A program made the position numbers and the translations under genes. Source: Actinomycetes bacterium (GTDB taxonomy: Bacteria > Actinomycetota > Acidimicrobiia > Acidimicrobiales > Ilumatobacteraceae). Taken from it: 20,796 nucleotides of DNA. This document shows, in pieces, positions 7,887 through 13,350 of the stretch. The notes under the pieces were generated by a model, which saw only the letters and a list, made by a program, of their open reading frames with translations, ran no database searches and was not told the origin of the DNA. Numbering within the stretch: position 1 is the stretch's first letter; each line of letters begins with the position of its first letter. The DNA lies in contig JAEZFY010000256.1 in assembly GCA_023417265.1 (NCBI GenBank), positions 1 to 20,796 on the forward strand, given 5' to 3'.

Positions 7887-9492
7887 TCCGAACCTCGTCG
7901 AGATCCCTCCGCAGTTCTCCGCCACGGGCACGGGTGGCATCGTCGCCAGCGCCGACCAGGCGGCCACCGAGGCCGGCCAGGAGATCCTCCGCCGCGGTGG
8001 CAACGCCGTCGACGCGGCGATCGCCACCAACGCCGCGATGGCCGTCGTCGGTCCGCACCTGTGCGGCATTGGCGGCGATCTGCTCGCGCTCGTGCACGCC
8101 GACGGCGAGGTGTTCTGTCTCAACGCCAGCGGCCGCGCCGGCTCGGGCGCCTCCGCCGACGCGCTGCGCGACGAGGGCCACACGGCGATGCCGTTCCGCC
8201 ACGACGTCCGCACCGTCACCGTGCCCGGCTGCATCGACGGGTGGGTTGCCCTGCACGCCCGCTTCGGCAGCCTCCCGCTGGCCGACCTGCTCGCCCCGGC
8301 TACCGCGCTCGCCGCCGACGGGTTCGCCGCCAGCCCGCTCCTCACCCACTCGATCCGCAACGTCGACGACGCCGGGCGGCGCAATCTGGCGGTGCTGGCC
8401 GACCAGGCGACCGCCCCTGGTGCCACGGTGCGGCTCCCCGGGGTGGCCCGCACGCTGGCCGCGATCGGCAGCGACGGGCGCGCCGCGTTCTACGAGGGCG
8501 AGTTCGGGGCCGGCCTGCGCGAGCTCGGCGGGGGCGTGTTCACGGCCGACGACCTGGCCCGCCCGCAGGCCGACTGGGTCACGGCACTGAGCACCGATGC
8601 GTTCGGCGTGCGCCTGCACACGGTGCCACCCAACTCGCAGGGCTACCTCACGCTGGCCGCCGCCCGGCTGGCGACCGCGCTTGGGCTCCCTGACGACCCC
8701 GACGACCCGCGCTGGGCGCACGTCCTCGTCGAATGCGCCAAGCTCGCCGGCTACGACCGCCTCGACGTGCTCGCCGAAGGTGCCGATGGCGACGCCCTCC
8801 TGGCAGCGATCGACGGACGCATCGACCGGATCGACGCCGAGCGGGCGAGCGGCCGCTCCACCGCCACTCACGACGGCGACACCACCTATCTGTGCACGGT
8901 CGACGGTGCCGGAATGGGCGTGTCGCTGATCCAGTCGAACGCCTCCGGCTTCGGCTCGTGGCTCGCCGAGCCGAACACCGGCATCAACATCCACAACCGG
9001 GGGCTCGGGTTCTCGTTGCGGCCGGGCCACCCCGCCGAGCTCGGGCCCGGGCGGCGGCCCCCGCACACGCTGTCCCCGGCCATGGCCACCCGTGGCGGGG
9101 CGGAGCGGCTGGCCGCCGTGTTCGGCACGATGGGCGGCGACGCGCAACCGCAGGTACTGCTGCAGATCGCGGCGCGTCTGTTCCACCACGGCCACGTGCC
9201 GGCGGCGGCGATCCCTGCCGCGCGGTGGGCGCTCACCGGCGGCGACTCGGGGTTCGACACGTGGTCGCCGGACGCCGCCGGACCCGACGCCGAGCGCGTC
9301 TCGGTCAATATCGAGGGTCACGCCCCGGCCGCCTGGGACGCCGACCTGGCCGCCCGCGGCCACCGCGTCGCCCGGGTCGGCCGTTACGACTCCGGCTTCG
9401 GCCACGCGCACGCGATCACGGTCGACGTCGACGGCACCCGCCACGGCGCGGCCGACCCGCGCACGGTCGTCGGGGCCTGCGGCACCGCCTGA
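7879..9492 (+). CDS. Gamma-glutamyltransferase-family Ntn hydrolase
   Basis: The 537-residue protein belongs to the GGT family, whose members self-cleave and then hydrolyse or transfer gamma-glutamyl or related acyl groups. The N-terminal part has RRGGNAVDAA and LCGIGGDLLAL, hallmarks of the large subunit. The predicted autocatalytic nucleophile is T335 in GDTTYLC, which would give a small subunit of about 203 residues, close to the usual size. The small subunit carries GTMGGDAQPQ, the conserved glycine-rich loop. No signal peptide is visible, unlike classical periplasmic GGT, so it may be a cytoplasmic acylase-like member. The ATG at 7879 overlaps the GDPD stop. An in-frame GTG at 7867 is possible but less likely. 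The natural substrate is not readable. Confidence 0.88.
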   Translation: MSNPNLVEIPPQFSATGTGGIVASADQAATEAGQEILRRGGNAVDAAIATNAAMAVVGPHLCGIGGDLLALVHADGEVFCLNASGRAGSGASADALRDEGHTAMPFRHDVRTVTVPGCIDGWVALHARFGSLPLADLLAPATALAADGFAASPLLTHSIRNVDDAGRRNLAVLADQATAPGATVRLPGVARTLAAIGSDGRAAFYEGEFGAGLRELGGGVFTADDLARPQADWVTALSTDAFGVRLHTVPPNSQGYLTLAAARLATALGLPDDPDDPRWAHVLVECAKLAGYDRLDVLAEGADGDALLAAIDGRIDRIDAERASGRSTATHDGDTTYLCTVDGAGMGVSLIQSNASGFGSWLAEPNTGINIHNRGLGFSLRPGHPAELGPGRRPPHTLSPAMATRGGAERLAAVFGTMGGDAQPQVLLQIAARLFHHGHVPAAAIPAARWALTGGDSGFDTWSPDAAGPDAERVSVNIEGHAPAAWDADLAARGHRVARVGRYDSGFGHAHAITVDVDGTRHGAADPRTVVGACGTA

Positions 9493-9536
9493 CGACGCGC
9501 TGGTCGGTCGACCGGCCAGCCTGAGTCAATTCTCCG

Positions 9537-9562
9537 TCAAGAGTTCGCTTGAACGCGTCAAG
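9537..9562 (+). repeat. Three alternating TCAAG half-sites before the pilin promoter
   Basis: TCAAG (9537-9541), CTTGA (9548-9552) and TCAAG (9558-9562) alternate in orientation with 6- and 5-base gaps. The last one is also the candidate -35 of the sigma-28-like promoter. The arrangement could be an operator or overlapping promoter halves. It could also be chance. Confidence 0.4.
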
Positions 9563-9584
9563 TTGAGGCACCCGCGGCCGATGA
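9558..9584 (+). promoter_or_regulatory. Sigma-28 (FliA/WhiG)-type promoter of the pilin operon
   Basis: TCAAGTT at 9558-9564 and GCCGATGA at 9577-9584 are separated by 12 bases. This closely resembles the sigma-28 consensus TAAAGTTT-N11-GCCGATAA. It is the only such pair noticed in the window and lies 66 bases before the first pilin start, so transcription would begin near 9590. In other bacteria this sigma class drives flagellar, chemotaxis or sporulation genes. Its use for pili here is inference. Confidence 0.6.
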
Positions 9585-9607
9585 GTCCCCGGCATCTCTC
9601 GGTGCCG

Positions 9608-9627
9608 CTCCGGCCACCCGGCCGGAG
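9608..9627 (+). other. Hairpin in the 5' leader of the pilin mRNA
   Basis: A perfect 8-bp inverted repeat (CTCCGGCC / GGCCGGAG) with a 4-base loop lies between the predicted transcription start and the ribosome site. There is no T-run after it. It may stabilise the leader or regulate the operon. It is not close to a known riboswitch consensus that I recognise. Confidence 0.45.
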
Positions 9628-9641
9628 ACCGGGACGACGAC

Positions 9642-9646
9642 AGGAG
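9642..9646 (+). promoter_or_regulatory. Ribosome binding site of the first pilin gene
   Basis: AGGAG lies 4 bases before the ATG at 9651. It fixes this start and contrasts with the genes elsewhere in the window that lack any Shine-Dalgarno. Confidence 0.6.
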
Positions 9647-9650
9647 CGCG

Positions 9651-10157
9651 ATGCGCGAACGAACGCACGGCCGAGCGCCACGGGCGAGCTCGCCGACCGC
9701 GCCCGACCGCGGCTACACGCTCGTCGAGATCGTGATCACGATCGCCCTGCTCGGTGTGCTCGTGCTGGCGATTCTGAACGCGGTCATCACGGGGGTGAAG
9801 GCCAGCGCCACCAGCCATCAGGCCGCCCGCGTGGAGACCGCGATCGTCAACGCTGCCGACCGCCTCAACCGCGCACCCAAGCGCTGCAACTACACCATGT
9901 ACGCCCAGGCGGCGGTGCTCAGCGAAGGCTGGGAGGCATCCCAGGCCAGTGTCCGGATGCAGTACTGGGTGCCCGGCGCGACGTCCCGGGACAACGGCCG
10001 GTGGGAGCCGGCCTCCCCCGCCCCGGCCTCGGTCGGTAGCGGCTGCGGGGCGAGCACCCGCCCGCCCGACCTGATCGTGCAAAAGCTGACCGTGACCATC
10101 ACCAGCCCGAGCGGTTCCGTAACCCGACAGATCGAGGTGATCAAGTCCGATGTCTGA
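9651..10157 (+). CDS. Type IV prepilin-like minor pilin (PilV-like)
   Basis: The 168-residue protein has a basic leader of 21 residues ending in glycine, cleaved before Y22, followed by TLVEIVITIALLGVLVLAIL. This is a canonical type IV prepilin N-terminus with glutamate at mature position 5 (E26). A prepilin peptidase would cleave and methylate it, and the helix would pack in a pilus core. The globular part carries two cysteines (C79, C132) that could form the usual C-terminal disulfide. It is first in a three-gene operon whose order (small pilin, PilW-like, PilX-like) resembles the pilV-pilW-pilX minor-pilin order of proteobacteria. Its stop overlaps the next start by 8 bases. It is not confidently assignable to PilV by sequence alone. 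Confidence 0.85.
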   Translation: MRERTHGRAPRASSPTAPDRGYTLVEIVITIALLGVLVLAILNAVITGVKASATSHQAARVETAIVNAADRLNRAPKRCNYTMYAQAAVLSEGWEASQASVRMQYWVPGATSRDNGRWEPASPAPASVGSGCGASTRPPDLIVQKLTVTITSPSGSVTRQIEVIKSDV

Positions 10158-13100
10158 GACCTCCGCCACGCGCGCGTCACGACGCCGCGACGCAGGCATG
10201 ACCCTGCCCGAACTGCTGATCGCGGTCACCGTGTCGGCACTGATCGCCGGCGTGCTGGCGACGTCGATCATCGTCACCCTGCGCCAGCAGGACAACACCG
10301 AGGGTCGACTCAACGTCGCCCGCGCCGAGCAGATGGTGAGCATGTGGATGCCCGCCGACCTGGCCTCGGCCGAAGCCGTCGACACCAGCCCCGAAGCGAC
10401 CCCGTGCGGCAGCCCCACCTGCGGTGGCGTCTACCTCGGCGACGGCTCCAACGTGCTCATGCTCGAATGGACCGAGGTCGGGGAAGGCGAGGCGACCTGC
10501 CCGCCCGAGGGCATGTCGAACTGCACGGTCACCCGGGTGACCTACAATTTCTATCCGGCGGCCGACGGGCAGCTGTACGAGCTGCGCCGCGTCGAATGCA
10601 CCACCCACGACCTCGTCAACTGGTCGTGTGACGCCCAGGTGATCCTCCGCGAGCTGCCCGGGCCCCCCGGCGGCGAAGCGTTCGTGGCCGGCGTGGCCGA
10701 GGGCTCGGCGAACTGCGCGGCCCGGCTCGCCGACAACCTGCAGCCCGACTGCACCCGCCCCATCTGGGTGATCGTCGTCAGCGAACCGCTCGACCCGTGC
10801 GCTGGGCTCACCGGCGCCGAGTTCACGGCCTGCGTCGGTACCGAATCGGGCGGCACCACCAAGGACGCCAACCGGGTCGTCGTGTCGATCAACGGCGGCG
10901 GCGACGGCGCCGGGTCCGGCGGCGGCGTCAACCAGATCAGCATCACCGCCGGCGGGACCGCGCGGCAGACCATCACGGCCGACAGCATGACCGGTGCACC
11001 GAGCTTCCTCGAGGCGCACAGCCGCTGTGGCGGGCCGTTGACGTTGATCATCGACCAGTCGGGCTCGATCCCGAGCTACGCCCACCCCCGGGTGCGCGCG
11101 GCCGCGGTCGAGTTCGTCCGGTTGTTGCGTGGCACCCCGGTCGACATCCAGGTGATCGAGTTCGACACGACCGCCAACTCGCTCGGGGACGGCCAATCGG
11201 CCAACCCCGAACCCGGCTGGCACGAGTACTTCGAGATGACCGAGGAAGCCGACTGGACGCGCCTCGAGCAACTCCTCAACGGGATGGCGTTCGGCGGCGG
11301 TACGAACTGGGAAGACGCCCTCTTCCACACGTTCTACAACCCCGACGGCACCACCCCGCAGATCGTCCCCGAGACCGTGGTGTTCTTCACCGACGGCGTG
11401 CCGACCTACAGCCGCCAGTCGCACCGGCGTAGCCCCGGCATCGCCGCCCAGGCCCCGCTCTACGACGGGAGCCTGTGGCAGACGTGGACCGGATCGTCGT
11501 GGCAGAACGGCGAGACCGGCTCGGCGTACAACCAGGGGGCCTTCCAGCGCGCCGACAACATCGCCGCCCGGGTCCGCGCCGAGCAGGCCGGCTACGTGCG
11601 CCTGATCGGCGTCGGCATCGGCGGCATCAGCGACTACGTGCGCTGGCTCTCGAACCCCGGTGCCGGATACAAGACGATCTGGGAGCGCGGTTACGGCCGC
11701 TACCAGCAAGGCTCCCCCGAATACTCGAGCCGCGTCAATTTCCAGCAGGCCACTCGGTTCCGGACGAGCCTGGACACCGAGAAGGCAACCTCGTTCCAGA
11801 CCAACCTCGACTTCGAGCGGACTGTGTTCCAGACCAACCTCGACTTCGAGAAGCGGACGTATTGGGGCTTGGGTCCTTGGACCGATACCGATGCGGCCGA
11901 CTACTACGCCAACTCGAGCAGCAGCACGTACCGGATCCACACGGATTCGCGGCCGTGGGTCGACGTCAGCGACGCCATCTACAACGCGCGGAGGAGCAGC
12001 GCGCCGAGTAACTTCCGCGCCAGCTGGACGGACACGACGGCGGCGGACTACTACGCCAACTCGAGCGACAGCGACTATCGAATCGCCACGCCAGCCCGCA
12101 GCTCGTGGTCGAACCTGTCCGAGACGCTCTACGACGCCCATCACGCGACGTCGCCGGCCAACTTCTCGGTCGTGGCCAGTTCGTTCGCGGACGTGTCGCA
12201 GTCGACGTACTTCGCCAACCGGCACATCTCCCCGAACAAGTGGCGGATCGGTCCTGCCTCCTCGACGCAACGGGGTTGGTCGAACATCACGTCGGCCGAG
12301 TATGACGCCCACCGGTCGCTGGATCCGTCACGATTCCAGGCCGATACCTGGGTCGCCGCCACGCCGACGGAGTACTACACGGGCCAGCCGCTCGCTCCCC
12401 AAAGGTGGCAGATCAACGGCACGCGCGACTGGTACCTCGTCACCGAAGCGGAATACAACGCGTACCACGGCACCGACACGACGGTGAACTGGCGGCCGGG
12501 GACGACGTGGACGTGGGTGTCCAAGGTCGCCTACGACGCCGGCGTGCTGACGAACCCAAGCGGCTTCAAGGACACCGGGTCGAAGACGTACATGTCGGCC
12601 GCGGTCGCCCCGGACTTCGAAGTGGTGTCGTCGGGAAGCTCGACCAATCCCCAGCAGTACCGACAGCGCCGGATCTACCCGGCGACCGGGCCTTACGAAG
12701 GCATTGAGGCCCGGCAATTCAGCGACAAGCAGGGCAAGGAGATCCTCGCCCGGTTGATCGCCGCCGACAGCGTCGGCACCCCATATCTCGAGAATGCCGA
12801 CGAGGACGGCAGCGACAACTCCGAGATCGCCAACATGTTCGTCATCCCCGGCAACGACGACGCCGCGTGGGCCAAGCTGACGCCGGCGATGAAAGCCATC
12901 GCGCTCGGCGAGTGTGGCGGCACGCTGACCTTGTCGACCAAGACCTCCGCTGGGACGGCTGTATCGGCCCCCTTCACCTACGAGAACTCGGCGGTGTTCC
13001 GCGCCGATGGTTCGGCGGTTACCCCGTTCCAGCCGAACGTCGTCACCACCAACGCCCAGTACCGCACGCGCGGCTTCGACTACGCGGTCCCCGGTGGCAC

Positions 13101-13350
13101 ATACATCACCACCGAGATCCGCCCGCAGGCGTCGTCCGTGCTGCTGCGTTTCCAGCCACTCGGGTGGGAGTGCCGCGCCGGCGCCCGTGTCCTGACCGCG
13201 GCTGAGATCAACGAGACGCCGATCGACCTCACCGTCACCAACCCGGACGGCTCGACGACGACCGTCCCGTCCGGCTGGAGCAAGATCAACGTCCGGGTCG
13301 GGGCCAACGAGGCGGTGGCCTGCGTGCTCCGAGTGGCGCAGACGTCATGA
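10150..13350 (+). CDS. Modular type IV pilin with vWA domain and internal W/Y repeats (PilW-like)
   Basis: The 1066-residue protein is a prepilin fused to an adhesin-like module. The leader ends RRRDAG, is cut before M17, and is followed by TLPELLIAV with glutamate at mature position 5. A Cys-rich pilin-like region runs to about 245, then a Gly/Ser linker (248-260). A von Willebrand A domain begins near 293 with a complete MIDAS: D302-x-S304-x-S306, T385 (GGGTNWEDA) and D415 (FFTDG). After the strand RLIGVGIG (484-491) the fold is interrupted by about 360 residues. The insert holds three short TNLDFE-like repeats (about 536-568) and nine W-x7-Y repeats (577-812). The vWA fold appears to resume with FVIP (897-900), a helix and ECGG (C922). 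C293 and C922 could form the disulfide that closes many vWA domains. The last 140 residues look like a prealbumin-like beta domain. Its start overlaps the upstream stop, and its stop overlaps the next start (ATGA). Confidence 0.85.
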   Translation: MSETSATRASRRRDAGMTLPELLIAVTVSALIAGVLATSIIVTLRQQDNTEGRLNVARAEQMVSMWMPADLASAEAVDTSPEATPCGSPTCGGVYLGDGSNVLMLEWTEVGEGEATCPPEGMSNCTVTRVTYNFYPAADGQLYELRRVECTTHDLVNWSCDAQVILRELPGPPGGEAFVAGVAEGSANCAARLADNLQPDCTRPIWVIVVSEPLDPCAGLTGAEFTACVGTESGGTTKDANRVVVSINGGGDGAGSGGGVNQISITAGGTARQTITADSMTGAPSFLEAHSRCGGPLTLIIDQSGSIPSYAHPRVRAAAVEFVRLLRGTPVDIQVIEFDTTANSLGDGQSANPEPGWHEYFEMTEEADWTRLEQLLNGMAFGGGTNWEDALFHTFYNPDGTTPQIVPETVVFFTDGVPTYSRQSHRRSPGIAAQAPLYDGSLWQTWTGSSWQNGETGSAYNQGAFQRADNIAARVRAEQAGYVRLIGVGIGGISDYVRWLSNPGAGYKTIWERGYGRYQQGSPEYSSRVNFQQATRFRTSLDTEKATSFQTNLDFERTVFQTNLDFEKRTYWGLGPWTDTDAADYYANSSSSTYRIHTDSRPWVDVSDAIYNARRSSAPSNFRASWTDTTAADYYANSSDSDYRIATPARSSWSNLSETLYDAHHATSPANFSVVASSFADVSQSTYFANRHISPNKWRIGPASSTQRGWSNITSAEYDAHRSLDPSRFQADTWVAATPTEYYTGQPLAPQRWQINGTRDWYLVTEAEYNAYHGTDTTVNWRPGTTWTWVSKVAYDAGVLTNPSGFKDTGSKTYMSAAVAPDFEVVSSGSSTNPQQYRQRRIYPATGPYEGIEARQFSDKQGKEILARLIAADSVGTPYLENADEDGSDNSEIANMFVIPGNDDAAWAKLTPAMKAIALGECGGTLTLSTKTSAGTAVSAPFTYENSAVFRADGSAVTPFQPNVVTTNAQYRTRGFDYAVPGGTYITTEIRPQASSVLLRFQPLGWECRAGARVLTAAEINETPIDLTVTNPDGSTTTVPSGWSKINVRVGANEAVACVLRVAQTS
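11794..11850 (+). repeat. 24-bp exact direct repeat encoding FQTNLDFE
   Basis: Positions 11794-11817 and 11827-11850 are identical over 24 bases and offset by 33 bases (11 codons). A diverged third copy precedes them (FRTSLDTE). Nucleotide-level identity in a GC-rich coding region suggests recent tandem duplication. Confidence 0.8.
11878..12627 (+). repeat. Nine-unit W-x7-Y protein repeat array inside the vWA domain
   Basis: Unit anchors are aromatic residues at 577, 603, 626, 653, 679 (Phe), 710, 734, 761 and 787 of the pilin, each with Tyr eight residues later. Most then have Pro about eight residues after that Tyr and Phe or Trp three residues further, often followed by Arg, Lys or Gln. 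Unit length is 23-31 residues. A degenerate tenth unit begins near 814. The array has no cysteine. At DNA level 11899-11919 and 12046-12066 share 21 identical bases at a spacing of 147, so units 1-2 and 3-4 look like a duplicated pair. I do not recognise this repeat family. Confidence 0.75.

Noticed and set aside
9585..9650. A c-di-GMP or other known riboswitch in the pilin leader
   Set aside because: The short leader has one hairpin but none of the conserved riboswitch core sequences that I can recognise.
10177..12312. A 711-codon open frame antisense to the vWA pilin
   Set aside because: Its composition (Val/Gly/Arg/Asp) is that of a GC-rich antisense shadow. It has no motifs, and the sense frame has complete domain logic.
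11794..12627. A CRISPR array or mobile-element repeats
   Set aside because: The repeats are in frame, protein-coding, diverged and without unique spacers of constant length. They are protein repeats.
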